The translations under genes were made by a program, and so were the position numbers. A stretch of 50,455 bases of DNA from the NCBI GenBank assembly GCA_002709665.1, contig PAQK01000019.1, positions 145,245 through 195,699 of the forward strand. Reading direction: 5' to 3'. This DNA comes from Gemmatimonadota bacterium. GTDB lineage: Bacteria; Latescibacterota; UBA2968; GCA-2709665. The notes beneath the pieces were generated by a model. It was given only the letters and a program-made list of their open reading frames with translations, was not told the DNA's origin and did no database searches. The first letter of the stretch is position 1, and each line of letters begins with the position of its first letter. This document shows positions 25,588 to 34,493 of this stretch, in pieces.

Positions 25588-26616
25588 TTGTCCTCAACTA
25601 AATCCAATCCTCCCATAATTGGCATCACTGTCGGTGATCCAGCCGGGATTGGTCCCGAGATCGTACTCAAAGCACTCTCTGACCCTGACACAGAGGTCCC
25701 TGTGCGCCCCTTGGTATACGCCGACCGTGTAGTGGTGGAACAAACCAGCGATCTGCTTGGATCCAACTTCGAACTGAATGCAGTCGACTCTCCATCAGAA
25801 GCCAGGTTTGAAGCGGGCACCCTGGACTTCATCGATGCGAAAGTTCTAAAGGAACCGGTAGTGTATGGCGCTATTTCCCCAAGCGGCGGGCAGGCAGGTT
25901 ACGCATACCTGAACCGTGCTGTTGACGACGCGCTAGCGGGCGATATCGACGGGTTGTCCACTGCACCCCTGAACAAGGAATCCCTTCAAGCAGCCAGGCT
26001 GCCTCATATTGATCACACTGCAATGCTTAAAGCGCGCGCTGCCGTCAACGAGCCAATGACGCTTTTTCTGGTTCGCACACTGAGGATCTTCTTCCTGACC
26101 CGACACATCTCCTTCCGCGAAATTCCTGATGCCATCTCCTTAGAAGCTGTCCTGGACGCGTTGCCGCTCTGCGATCTCTACCTCCGGCAGCTGGGAATTC
26201 GCGAACCGACAGTTGCTGTTGCCGGATTGAATCCCCACGGAGGAGAACAGGGATTGTTTGGAAACGAAGAAATGGAAGTCATCTCCCCGGCGATAGCAGA
26301 AGCCCAGTCCCGAGGTTGGAGAGTCCACGGACCGGTACCAGCCGATTCGGTATTTCATCAGGCTCTGGAAGGAAAATACGACGGCGTCCTGTCTTTGTAC
26401 CACGACCAGGGCCACATCGCTGCAAAGACGCTCGACTTCCATGGCACCATCAGCCTGACGATGGGACTCGAGTTCCTGCGAACGTCGGTCGACCACGGCA
26501 CCGCATTCGACATAGCAGGAAGGGGCGTGGGGGATGCAAGAGGAATGGTGGAAGCGATTCGGGCGGCTGGGAAATATTCAATATCTGTGAAGAAAGGAAT
26601 ATCAACAGAACTATAA
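25588..26616 (+). CDS. pdxA: 4-hydroxythreonine-4-phosphate dehydrogenase family (PdxA/PdxA2)
   Basis: 342 residues starting at TTG 25588, with GGAG seven bases before; no in-frame ATG fits. The hallmark GITVGDPAGIGPEIVLKAL is at residues 12-30. The three metal-binding His residues are visible: His143 (HIDHTAM), His272 (YHDQGHIAAK) and His303 (TSVDHGTAFDIAG). The family oxidises and decarboxylates 4-phosphohydroxy-L-threonine in pyridoxal phosphate synthesis. PdxA2 paralogues instead act on 4-phospho-D-threonate or erythronate in sugar-acid catabolism. The catabolic neighbourhood (creatininase, Nif3, former RidA) and lack of other pdx genes favour a PdxA2-like role, but sequence alone does not decide. 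Confidence 0.88.
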   Translation: MSSTKSNPPIIGITVGDPAGIGPEIVLKALSDPDTEVPVRPLVYADRVVVEQTSDLLGSNFELNAVDSPSEARFEAGTLDFIDAKVLKEPVVYGAISPSGGQAGYAYLNRAVDDALAGDIDGLSTAPLNKESLQAARLPHIDHTAMLKARAAVNEPMTLFLVRTLRIFFLTRHISFREIPDAISLEAVLDALPLCDLYLRQLGIREPTVAVAGLNPHGGEQGLFGNEEMEVISPAIAEAQSRGWRVHGPVPADSVFHQALEGKYDGVLSLYHDQGHIAAKTLDFHGTISLTMGLEFLRTSVDHGTAFDIAGRGVGDARGMVEAIRAAGKYSISVKKGISTEL

Positions 26617-26655
26617 ACATCCACTGATCAGGGCGAGCAATTTATCACCAGATAG

Positions 26656-26680
26656 CAAAAAAACCGAGCTTATACTCGGT
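26656..26680 (-). terminator. Minus-strand terminator closing the dehydrogenase/isomerase operon
   Basis: On the minus strand ACCGAG (26680-26675), loop TATAAG, CTCGGT (26668-26663), then a run of T (26662-26656). It is oriented to stop transcripts coming from 27117, about 440 bases upstream. The gap 26681-27116 holds no supported gene: it is AT-richer than its surroundings and lacks a convincing frame on either strand. It may be a long 3' untranslated region or a deleted gene. Confidence 0.7.
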
Positions 26681-27116
26681 AAGAAAACAAAAATAAAGCC
26701 GCCAGGGAGATCATTATCTCAACACACTCGTGTCCGTTTGAATCGGTCCAGCGGCATTAGACCTTTTGAAGAAGAGCGATACTGCCCTCAACTCCCATTC
26801 GCGATCCAACTCACTAAAACCTTCGTTTGTGCGATTCGGGACGTCGAGAATTCGGATTCCCGCCAAGAAAGGAACTGGCGAAATTTATGTCCAAATTGGC
26901 ACAAATGTTTCGGCCGAACTGCAGATCATTTCGGACGGCTGCCGCTATTACTCTTTCCTTCTCGTTACATGAAAAGTATAGATCATATCCTCCTCCACGT
27001 CAGTACCTGGAGGTCGATATTTCGCGTAAATCTGCGAAAATTTCACCTCACATAAGACAAGCTTATTCAAGTGTCGTTTCGGTTCAAATTTGTCTGGTTT
27101 TACAGCAACCCAATGG

Positions 27117-28118
27117 TTATTTCTGATTCCAATGTGCAACCAACTCCCGAACCCCAGATTGTGCGGATTGGTGAGCTGCGAGAGCGACCGCAACTACGCG
27201 TCGACCATCATAGCCATTCGACTCCGGTTTCACGTCTCTTCTGATGCAGTCAAAAAAGTAGGTCATCTCGTCCACGAATCCATTGTTTCGTGGAATTTCG
27301 ATTTCGACCGCGTCTTGGCCTGTCTCCTTCTTCACCAAAGGCCCCGATGGCGCGTTCAACTTGATCGCACCAAGGGTTCCCGCCACTCCCAATTCGTAGC
27401 TGCTCACCGGGTAGGTTCGGCTGCTGCTCATCGATCCAATCGCTCCAGACTGGAACTCCAGTGTGATGAAAATGTGTTCCTCAATATCGTTATTCGGGTC
27501 ATCGCCAAATTTCATCATTGCCTGGACCGCTTGGATTTCCCCGCCAAGCCAGGCGAGCTGATCGAGTTCGTGACTGTAAATCGAGAAGAGACCGCCGTAC
27601 CGATTCTGCTTGAACTGCCAGCCCTCTTGTCCTCCTGGCGGCCCCATCCCGAGACGCACCGCATGAGCCATCGTCACCTCGCCAATTTCCCCGCTCTCCA
27701 CACGTGATTTCATCTCCTGATAGGCCGCCTGGAAACGGCGCACATAGCCCACCATCAAGTGTTTCTGCGCGACCTCCGAAGCGTTGATCATCGCGTCACA
27801 ATCCGCTACAGTCAGAGCCATCGGTTTCTCGCAGAAAACATGAATTCCTGCAGACAATGCGTCGACACTGATTTTACTGTGGGTATCGTTCGGTGTCACC
27901 ACAAGCACGGCATCCAGACTTTCTTCGGACAACATCTTCTGGTGATCAAAATAGGCCACTGGTCTCCCAACCAGCTCCCCGGCTAATCGCTCGGAAAACT
28001 CTCGGTAGAGGTCATACACGGCCACCAACCGGGCGCCCGGGATCCCCTCGACATTCCTTGCGTGACTCGAACCCAATCCACCACATCCTACCAGACCGAC
28101 ACGCAGCTCGTCACCCAA
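27117..28118 (-). CDS. Gfo/Idh/MocA family NAD(P)-dependent oxidoreductase
   Basis: 333 residues. The N-terminal Rossmann fold has LVGCGGLGSSHARN (glycine-rich loop, about residues 9-22), then VVTPNDTHSKI and the family hallmark CEKPMALT (EKP, about residue 96). The C-terminal alpha/beta domain contains GYVRRFQAAYQEMK and GGLFSIYSHELDQLAWLGG with the catalytic-site His. The family oxidises or reduces hydroxyl groups on sugars, inositols and related compounds. It is the third gene of a compact minus-strand operon: 15 bases after the second Gfo/Idh/MocA gene and downstream of a TIM-barrel isomerase. A dehydrogenase plus isomerase pairing is common in inositol and rare-sugar breakdown. The substrate is unknown. 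Confidence 0.9.
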   Translation of the reverse strand: MGDELRVGLVGCGGLGSSHARNVEGIPGARLVAVYDLYREFSERLAGELVGRPVAYFDHQKMLSEESLDAVLVVTPNDTHSKISVDALSAGIHVFCEKPMALTVADCDAMINASEVAQKHLMVGYVRRFQAAYQEMKSRVESGEIGEVTMAHAVRLGMGPPGGQEGWQFKQNRYGGLFSIYSHELDQLAWLGGEIQAVQAMMKFGDDPNNDIEEHIFITLEFQSGAIGSMSSSRTYPVSSYELGVAGTLGAIKLNAPSGPLVKKETGQDAVEIEIPRNNGFVDEMTYFFDCIRRDVKPESNGYDGRRVVAVALAAHQSAQSGVRELVAHWNQK

Positions 28119-28133
28119 AACATGTCTCCCTTG

Positions 28134-29150
28134 CTAAACTTTGACCTTCAGACGAATAGGGACAGATCCGTTCGCTGCAGACTTCTCGGCAGCGAAACAT
28201 GCCAGGTGTGTATTGACAGCGACCTCGAGACTGTCGTCAGACTCTATGTCATTTTGAATACAGTCTACGAAATGGTCAATCATCTCGGGAAACGGGTGAT
28301 GAGATACCGCACCGCTATCGGGCAGAACGGTTGGGAACTTGCCGAAGCCATCTTGACCGGGGACCTGTCGCGAGTAGAACCTGTTATTGCGGATCACACC
28401 CTCGTCTCCGAACACCTCTATATTGAACACATACGGCATAAAGAATCCCGTAGATCCCGATATCTTCCCGGAAGCGCCACTGGAAAACTGCACAGCAGCC
28501 ACAGTTGTTCTCCGATATCCTTCATCGTCACTCGCAGGGGAGACGCCGCTCACCCGTGTCACCTCCTCATTCCCCAGCACGAACCTAGCAGCATCCATCG
28601 CGTGGCACCCACCGTGGACGATTGCGCCACCATCCAGAGGATTCCAGGTCGGTCTCGAAAACTTCTCCGGATTGGCGTTCGTAGGGCCGTGCCAGTAGTC
28701 AGCCTGCACCATCAAAGGCGTACCCACCCAACCCTTCTCCACCATATTTCTGATCGACACGATCATTGGATTCCACCGAAGGACAAAACTCACCACGGTC
28801 TTCACGCCAGACTGCCGGACCGCGGTGTTCATCTGCTCGAGTGCTTCGCCATTCATTGCCACAGGCTTCTCGATTACAAGGTGCTTTCCTGCCTGAGCAG
28901 CCTTGATTGTCTCGTAGGAATGCCTATCGGGCGGCGTGCAAATGGACACCACATCGACCTTCGGATTCGCCAATAGTCTATCGTAGTCTTCATAGAATTC
29001 ACATACAACTCCCAGGTCTGAACCCTTTCTCTTTGCACCTTCCAGTGTGCGACTCCCGATTGCAACTATCTCCGTGTTCGAATTTCTCTGGAAAGCCCTG
29101 ATGTGTTCGGTCGAGACATTTCCTGCGCCCTGGATCGCAACGCCCAGCAT
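28134..29150 (-). CDS. Gfo/Idh/MocA family oxidoreductase (second)
   Basis: 338 residues and clearly related in fold, though not closely in sequence, to the adjacent dehydrogenase. AIQGAGNVSTEHIRAF is the nucleotide-binding loop, VSICTPPDRHSYETI and VIEKPVAMN carry the EKP motif (about residue 94), and FVLRWNPMIVSIRNMV with DGGAIVHGGCHAMDAARFV is the substrate side with a conserved His. No signal peptide is present, so it is cytoplasmic. It lies 13 bases after the TIM-barrel isomerase and 15 bases before the other dehydrogenase. Two dehydrogenases in tandem suggest an oxidation-reduction pair that epimerises or shifts a carbonyl, as known for some inositol and keto-sugar pathways; this is inference. 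Confidence 0.9.
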   Translation of the reverse strand: MLGVAIQGAGNVSTEHIRAFQRNSNTEIVAIGSRTLEGAKRKGSDLGVVCEFYEDYDRLLANPKVDVVSICTPPDRHSYETIKAAQAGKHLVIEKPVAMNGEALEQMNTAVRQSGVKTVVSFVLRWNPMIVSIRNMVEKGWVGTPLMVQADYWHGPTNANPEKFSRPTWNPLDGGAIVHGGCHAMDAARFVLGNEEVTRVSGVSPASDDEGYRRTTVAAVQFSSGASGKISGSTGFFMPYVFNIEVFGDEGVIRNNRFYSRQVPGQDGFGKFPTVLPDSGAVSHHPFPEMIDHFVDCIQNDIESDDSLEVAVNTHLACFAAEKSAANGSVPIRLKVKV

Positions 29151-29163
29151 AGCCGCCCTCCCT

Positions 29164-30009
29164 TTATGTCAGCCCCGATTCCTTGAGCAGTCTGGTCAGA
29201 TTCATTCGCGCCTGCAAAATCAATTCATCGATCTCTTCTGCGGTTAGCGGACCTACTGTCGCATTGACCCGTTCCACTACAATTGGCCCGGAGAATCCGG
29301 ATTGGCGAGCAGTTTCGAAAATCCGCAGGAAGTCTACATCACCTTCACCTGGAATCGGGAATTCGTTATTCGTCTGTTCTCCGCGATGATCTTTTGCCAC
29401 AATCTGAAAGGTACTGTCGACGATCAACGGAAAATCCTCTTCAGGTGAGATCCCTTCGTAGAAGTGCACATTCCCCGGATCGTAAAACGCCTGAATAGAA
29501 GAGACCCCGATCTCGGGAAGCAGGCTTGCAAGGTGTTTTGCAGTAGCTGTATTTCCAGTGTGAGGTTTCAACGCCAGGACAAGGCCAGCTCCTTTTGCAT
29601 ATTCTCCTGCAGAGCGAACCTCTTGCACATACTTCGTGTGTGCCGTCAGGAACGTCTCCTCATCCAACAGCTCAGACGGAAAACGCCTGTATCTGCACAC
29701 GCCGGCCATCTGTATCGACTCTGCACCCAACGCCAGGGCGACATCAATCCGTCGCTTGAGCATTTCCGCAGGGTTCTCCTCTCCAACGGGTCCACGACCC
29801 AGGACCAGCGGTCGAAGTCCAAACGCCTGGCAAGCCAACAGGCACGCCTCCACCGCGTCACCATCCGCTTCGAATCCAATGACTTCACCCCCCTCGTGCG
29901 GCCAGCCGACGCCCACGTATTCGTATCCGGCACGTGCAACACCCTCGAGCCCTCGCCGAAGGGAGTAATTCGAGTAAGGAAGTGTCAAGCACACCAGTCG
30001 CACCATCAT
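29164..30009 (-). CDS. Sugar phosphate isomerase/epimerase, TIM barrel
   Basis: About 281 residues from ATG 30009, which has AGGAG five bases upstream. A longer reading to 30117 would include the promoter and is rejected. The protein belongs to the xylose-isomerase-like superfamily: LRRGLEGVARAGYEYVGVGW, DVALALGAESIQMAG, ALKPHTGNTATAKHLA (metal-type His), QAFYDPGNVHFYEG (Asp/Asn/His) and IVAKDHRGEQTNNEFPIPGEGDVDF, ending with PIVVERVNA carrying the final Glu. Metal-dependent isomerase or epimerase activity is expected. First gene of an operon with two Gfo/Idh/MocA dehydrogenases, hence a small sugar- or inositol-processing route. Confidence 0.87.
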   Translation of the reverse strand: MMVRLVCLTLPYSNYSLRRGLEGVARAGYEYVGVGWPHEGGEVIGFEADGDAVEACLLACQAFGLRPLVLGRGPVGEENPAEMLKRRIDVALALGAESIQMAGVCRYRRFPSELLDEETFLTAHTKYVQEVRSAGEYAKGAGLVLALKPHTGNTATAKHLASLLPEIGVSSIQAFYDPGNVHFYEGISPEEDFPLIVDSTFQIVAKDHRGEQTNNEFPIPGEGDVDFLRIFETARQSGFSGPIVVERVNATVGPLTAEEIDELILQARMNLTRLLKESGLT

Positions 30010-30028
30010 CCCACTCCTTATTTCCCCC

Positions 30029-30057
30029 AAGATAGATTCGGTTAAATCGGTGGACAA
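30029..30057 (-). promoter_or_regulatory. Sigma-70-type promoter for the isomerase-dehydrogenase operon
   Basis: On the minus strand: -35 TTGTCC (30057-30052), 17-base spacer, -10 TATCTT (30034-30029). The predicted start, near 30022, leaves a short leader that just contains the AGGAG site before ATG 30009. It fixes the start of the isomerase gene. Confidence 0.45.
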
Positions 30058-30088
30058 CCTGAATCTCATTGGGTTGACTCGCTTTCCC

Positions 30089-30117
30089 TTGATTCTCGGA
30101 TTCAGACAGCCTATCAT
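30089..30117 (+). promoter_or_regulatory. Sigma-70-type promoter for the propeller-LamG gene
   Basis: -35 TTGATT (30089-30094), 17-base spacer, -10 TATCAT (30112-30117); predicted start near 30124, 30 bases before GTG 30154. Back-to-back with the opposite promoter at 30029-30057. Confidence 0.45.
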
Positions 30118-30153
30118 AATTCAATACAGCGCACCAAACACAGGAGAAATCAG

Positions 30154-31947
30154 GTGAGTTCGAGTAGTCACTCAGCATCAATACCCCTCTGGGAAATTGC
30201 TCTCTCGTCGCCGACGCCAGGCATCTCTGGTGATGAAACACTTGAGACGAACGAGCTGACGGTCGAGGCCTGGGTTATCAGCAATCGCATCGAGCCGGAG
30301 ACAATCCAATCCATCGTGTCCCAATGGAACCCTTTGGACACATTCGACACATTCTCAGCCTTCGACGCAGGGAACACCGACGGACTTAAGAGCACCGGTT
30401 ACTTCGGTGCGGTGTTCGACGGAAGATACATCTACTTCGCGCCTCAGCACTATGAGGAACACGAGTCACACGGGATCGTACTGCGCTACGACACCCACCT
30501 GCCCTTCAACGATCCCGCGAGCTACTCCGCGTATGACGCGGGGAACACCGACGGCCTGCGCACCCAGGGTTACTACGGTGCTGTATTCGATGGTAGATTT
30601 GTCTACTTTGTCCCGCGCCAGGACACCAACGAATACCACAGTAGGGTCCTCCGGTATGATACACACACCGTATTCAAGGATCCCGAAAGCTGGTCAGCCT
30701 ACGATGTGGGCCAGCCCTATTCGAACCAGGGGGTAGCATTCGACGGTCGGTACATCTACTTCTCCCCCGGGTATTCGGGTGACCCACGTGAGGAAACAGC
30801 CTATACCGGTCGTGTCATCAGGTGTGACACCCAGGCGGATTTCAAGGTCCCGGACACGTGGTCCGTATTCGACGCCAAATCGATTACCAATCTCAATGCC
30901 ACCTGTTTCGACGGTGCAGGGTTCGACGGCAGGTACATCTATTTTGCACCATTGCTCCACGGTGTCGCCCTCCAGTACGACACAAAGGGCGACTTCCATG
31001 ATCCTGCCAGCTGGGCAGTATTCGACGGGCAGGAAATTGGCCTGACAATGTGCGTGGGTACTGTGTTTGACGGTCATCACATCTACTTTGTCCCCTACAG
31101 CCACCCCACAGTTGTCCGATTCGACATTCGTGGAGAATTCGAGGATGGAGGCGCCTGGTCCTCCTACAACGCCGAGAATACGTCTGGCCTCAACACCAGC
31201 GGCTTTGACGGTGGATTCTTCGATGGCAAAAATGTCTACTTCATCCCATTCGTCGGACCGCCGATTACGCCCAGGGACGACGGGAGCGAGGGGTACACTT
31301 TCCACAGCAACTTCCTTCGGTACGATCCCAGTTGTTCGTTCGACCAAACCGCGAGCTGGCAAGCTTACGACGCGAGCGAGGTGGACGGACTTCACTCTGT
31401 CGGCTACAACGGTGGCGCCTTCGACGGCAGATACTTCTACCTCGCCCCCTGGCGTGACGGGACCGGTAACGGAGGAATGCACGGTCGAATTCTCCGATAC
31501 GACAGCGTAGGTCCCGACGCCGCATTCGACCTCCGATTCAGCGACTGTGGACAGAATGGTGGTTTGTGCGCTGCCGTGAGGGGGCCAACCTTTCTCATCA
31601 ACACGAAAGATGGCCCGCGCAGTGTCTCCTCAAAGGACCCACTTACGGCAGGACGCCACCACCTCGTGGGTGTTTACGACGGGAGTACCTTGAAACTCTT
31701 CGTAGACGGTGTCCTCACCGCCGAACAGACAGGATCGGGAACGCTGAAAATCGATCCTTCATCGATTTTCGGTGCAAAAGACCCGGGTGGTTATGGCAAC
31801 TTCAAAGGTCTCACAGAATCGGCAACAGTCATCCCTTCTGCCCGAAGCGACAGCTGGATCAAGGGCACCTATCGCAATCGGTTGAATCCCAGGGAAGCAG
31901 TGGAACTGGGCCCCGAGGACATCACCAGGTCCTCGAGACAAACCTGA
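30154..31947 (+). CDS. Seven-repeat beta-propeller protein apparently inserted in a LamG-like domain
   Basis: 597 residues from GTG 30154, with AGGAG seven bases before. Seven repeats of about 45-65 residues cover residues about 66-450. Each runs W/YSAYDAGNTDGL ... G-YGAVFDGRYIYFAP ... RVLRYDT--F-DPAS, matching one propeller blade, and seven blades are a complete propeller. Residues 32-58 (ETNELTVEAWVIS ... SIVSQW) look like the first strands of a LamG/concanavalin-like domain, whose remaining strands appear only after the last blade (FDLRFSD, GRHHLVGVYDGSTLKLFVDGV). The simplest reading is a propeller nested in a LamG loop. No signal peptide or membrane helix is visible. A sugar- or surface-binding role is inferred; no enzymatic motif is known. 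It is divergent from the sugar isomerase operon. Confidence 0.78.
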   Translation: MSSSSHSASIPLWEIALSSPTPGISGDETLETNELTVEAWVISNRIEPETIQSIVSQWNPLDTFDTFSAFDAGNTDGLKSTGYFGAVFDGRYIYFAPQHYEEHESHGIVLRYDTHLPFNDPASYSAYDAGNTDGLRTQGYYGAVFDGRFVYFVPRQDTNEYHSRVLRYDTHTVFKDPESWSAYDVGQPYSNQGVAFDGRYIYFSPGYSGDPREETAYTGRVIRCDTQADFKVPDTWSVFDAKSITNLNATCFDGAGFDGRYIYFAPLLHGVALQYDTKGDFHDPASWAVFDGQEIGLTMCVGTVFDGHHIYFVPYSHPTVVRFDIRGEFEDGGAWSSYNAENTSGLNTSGFDGGFFDGKNVYFIPFVGPPITPRDDGSEGYTFHSNFLRYDPSCSFDQTASWQAYDASEVDGLHSVGYNGGAFDGRYFYLAPWRDGTGNGGMHGRILRYDSVGPDAAFDLRFSDCGQNGGLCAAVRGPTFLINTKDGPRSVSSKDPLTAGRHHLVGVYDGSTLKLFVDGVLTAEQTGSGTLKIDPSSIFGAKDPGGYGNFKGLTESATVIPSARSDSWIKGTYRNRLNPREAVELGPEDITRSSRQT

Positions 31948-32002
31948 ATTTTATTCGGACACACCTGTAGATATCTACTGTTGAACTAGGAGGTGGATTC
32001 TT

Positions 32003-33037
32003 TTGTTTGAGCTAATCCTTGCAGTTGCCACGGTACTTCTCGTCTCGGCGATGTGTTCACTCTTCGAGGCAGTACTCTATTCAGTACCCAGCAGCTATAT
32101 CGAAACCCTTGACCAATCTGGTAGACGGTCCGGGAAGATTCTGAAGAACCTCCGCTTCCGCCGGGTGGACCGTCCCATTGCGGCCATCTTGTCCTTGAAC
32201 ACCATTGCCAACACGGGTGGAGCGTTCATCGCGGGCGCGGCTTTCATCAAACTCTACGGTGGCGATTCCAGCATTTACTTCACGATGGCGCTAACTCTGG
32301 CCGTACTCCTCTTCTCGGAAATCATTCCCAAGACAGTCGGGGTCAATTACTGTAGACCACTGGCCGGTATAACAGCATTTCCCCTTCTATTGATGGTCTG
32401 GGTCTTCGCGCCGCTAGTAGAACTCTCTCGGCTGGTCACTCGAGTGTTCTCTAAAGAAAGGACCGGGGATGAAATTACGAAAGAAGAGATACTGGCAATG
32501 GCCAGGCTGGGGCGAAGAAGTGGGACGATCGATCCGAACGAAGCCCGAATTATGGAGAATATCCTCGAACTGAAGGGACGAAGCGTTCGGGAGGCGATGA
32601 CCCCGCGCAACGTGCTCTTCGCCCTGAACGCGGACCTCACGGTCAAGCAGGCTCAGGAGGAAACAGGGATCTGGGCCTACAGCCGAGTACCCGTTTATGC
32701 CGAAGACTTCGAAGACATCGTCGGCATCGTACTCAGACGTGACGCACTTAACGCCCTGGCCGAGGGCCGCGAGAGTGTAAAACTCTCCGAACTGATGAAA
32801 CCAGTTCACTTTGTAGCCGAGGCGTTCTCCCTGGACCAGGTGCTCCAGATGTTTCTCAACCGTCGCCAACACCTCTTCACTGTAATCGATGAGTACGGGG
32901 GACTGTCCGGAATCGTCACCCTGGAAGATGTCCTGGAGGAAATACTCGGACGAGAAATCGTGGACGAATTCGACACTGTAACCGATATGCAGGATTTGGC
33001 GCGGGCACGTCGAAAACAGGTTCTGGAAGGGGAGTAA
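32003..33037 (+). CDS. CNNM/CorC-type membrane protein with CBS pair (short form)
   Basis: 344 residues from TTG 32003, with AGGAGG close upstream. The N-terminal DUF21/CNNM domain has about four hydrophobic helices (LILAVATVLLVSAMCSLFEAV, NTIANTGGAFIAGAAFI, FTMALTLAVLLFSEIIPKTVG, GITAFPLLLMVWVFAPLVEL). A connecting segment (EEILAMARLGRRSGTIDPNEARIMENI) leads to a CBS pair (REAMTPRNVLF ... YSRVPVYAED and FTVIDEYGGLSGIVTLEDVLEEILG). The chain ends soon after the second CBS domain, without the roughly 80-residue CorC/HlyC transporter-associated domain found in many relatives. The family is linked to Mg2+ and Co2+ transport and is often regulated by nucleotide binding to CBS. It is closed by the terminator at 33127. 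Confidence 0.88.
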   Translation: MFELILAVATVLLVSAMCSLFEAVLYSVPSSYIETLDQSGRRSGKILKNLRFRRVDRPIAAILSLNTIANTGGAFIAGAAFIKLYGGDSSIYFTMALTLAVLLFSEIIPKTVGVNYCRPLAGITAFPLLLMVWVFAPLVELSRLVTRVFSKERTGDEITKEEILAMARLGRRSGTIDPNEARIMENILELKGRSVREAMTPRNVLFALNADLTVKQAQEETGIWAYSRVPVYAEDFEDIVGIVLRRDALNALAEGRESVKLSELMKPVHFVAEAFSLDQVLQMFLNRRQHLFTVIDEYGGLSGIVTLEDVLEEILGREIVDEFDTVTDMQDLARARRKQVLEGE

Positions 33038-33126
33038 GGAACAACACACCACTTGCTGAATTTGGGAGATCCAGCAGTTTGCAGGACTATACACGTGCTT
33101 AAGTCCAAAGCACTCTGATTCAACAC

Positions 33127-33152
33127 AAGGCCTCGTAAAAAAGGGCCTTTTC
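33127..33152 (+). terminator. Terminator after the CNNM gene
   Basis: AAGGCC (33127-33132), A-rich loop, GGCCTT (33144-33149), then T-rich bases. It lies 90 bases after the CNNM stop and 70 bases before the end of the opposing sialidase pseudogene; the A run in the loop would also allow minus-strand use. Confidence 0.6.
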
Positions 33153-33223
33153 CTTTCACGAATACACGGCTAAAGAAGATCTCACTTTTGTCGATAAATC
33201 GAATATGGGGCAATAAGGACGGA

Positions 33224-34327
33224 TCAGTCACTTGCTTCAATTGAACTTACTGACATTCTCTCAGCAAACACCCCTCTATAAATTTCGGTGCCGAAATATC
33301 TGGCGCATCCGATCTCGTGTTGGTAGTAGTACACCACCAGGATCCTGCCATCAGGCAATAATGCGGCGTCAGGATATCCCAGATCTCAGGTGGCGCCGTC
33401 CGCACGCAGGACAATCTCCTCGGAATCCTCGAGAACCCCACAGTCTGCACTCATCACCCTCGCACGAACGCCCGGGCCCTCGAATCGATATCCGTAGGCC
33501 ACCAGCACGTTTCCACTCGGCATCTTCACAGCGCACGCGGGATATCCCTTCCATAGGGCCTCCGGAGCCGACCAGGTTTCTCCATCATCCTCCGAGCGCG
33601 CCAGGTGCAGCCGCGCCTAGTCCCCTCCCCAATTCCGCATAAACGCCGCCAGATCGCCCGAGTCGGTCTCATAAAGAAATGTCTCATTGAAGCCCTCAGC
33701 GATTCGAGACTGGTACGGCCAGCTTCTGCCTTGATCATCAGAACAAAACAGATAAGCACTATTGGGATCGGTCAGATCGTAGGCAGAAATCAAGAGTCGG
33801 CCAGATTTCATCTCAATTACATTTCCGCGTGTCGCCACCGGAATCGCCAGGTTCGAGTGAAGCGGCTCCAGATCCGGTACACCTGACAGGTGAACAGGTT
33901 CACCCCACGTCGCCCCAAAATCTTCTGACCGCCAGATTGCCGTGCCACTGTGAACACCCGGCCACAATCCTGTATGAACGCCTCGGACTTGTGCACAGGA
34001 ATCGGCGACGTCGGTTCTGACAAGCTCCGTTTTGTGTGTGCTGTGAATAAGTTTCCCGTCTCTCAGCAACGTCAGGCAAGGGCACTGATATCCTCCCAGA
34101 AACACCTGCGGATCCGACCAGGATTGACCGTAGTCAACGGACCTTGTCAAACAGAGCTCCGTCCCCGGGTGCCAGTGTCCTGAGTGGCCCTCGTTCAGCC
34201 ACGACTTTACCTTTCTGAAGGCAACCGTGACTCGCCCGTTTCCCTCCACAACCACAGAGGGACCTGGACCACAGTAGTGATCAGCATTCTTATAAATCGT
34301 GTGAAATCCTTCAACTTCAACACTCAT
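33224..34327 (-). pseudogene. Sialidase-like (BNR/Asp-box) pseudogene with two in-frame stops
   Basis: A single frame of 368 codons runs from ATG 34327 (AGGAGG upstream) to TGA 33224, interrupted by TAG at 33619-33617 and TGA at 33388-33386. The first 236 residues give SVDYGQSWSDP, SEDFGATWGEP and SDDQGRSWPYQ Asp boxes, and the sequence after the first stop continues ARLHLARSEDDGETWSAP, then PSGNVLVAYGYRFEG. The second stop falls in GGAT*DLGYPDAAL, where a Trp (TGG to TGA) is likely, followed by LLPDGRILVVYYYQHE. There are no frame shifts, so decay is recent. A sialidase-fold exo-glycosidase or glycan-binding propeller was the original product. No replacement start in the remnant has a good ribosome site. 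Confidence 0.85.
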
Positions 34328-34493
34328 CGCGAAGTCCTCCTGGGCAATGCGTATGGCTCGGCTATGGAATCACTGTTAATTCTCCCACTGCCCGGTTCAT
34401 CGTTGGTTGGAGAAAGCCGAAATCACTTTCCAATTGATTTTTGTTGGGCTAATTTAGTAATTACAGTGACGTCAGCAAACCCGAAGCTTTCCG

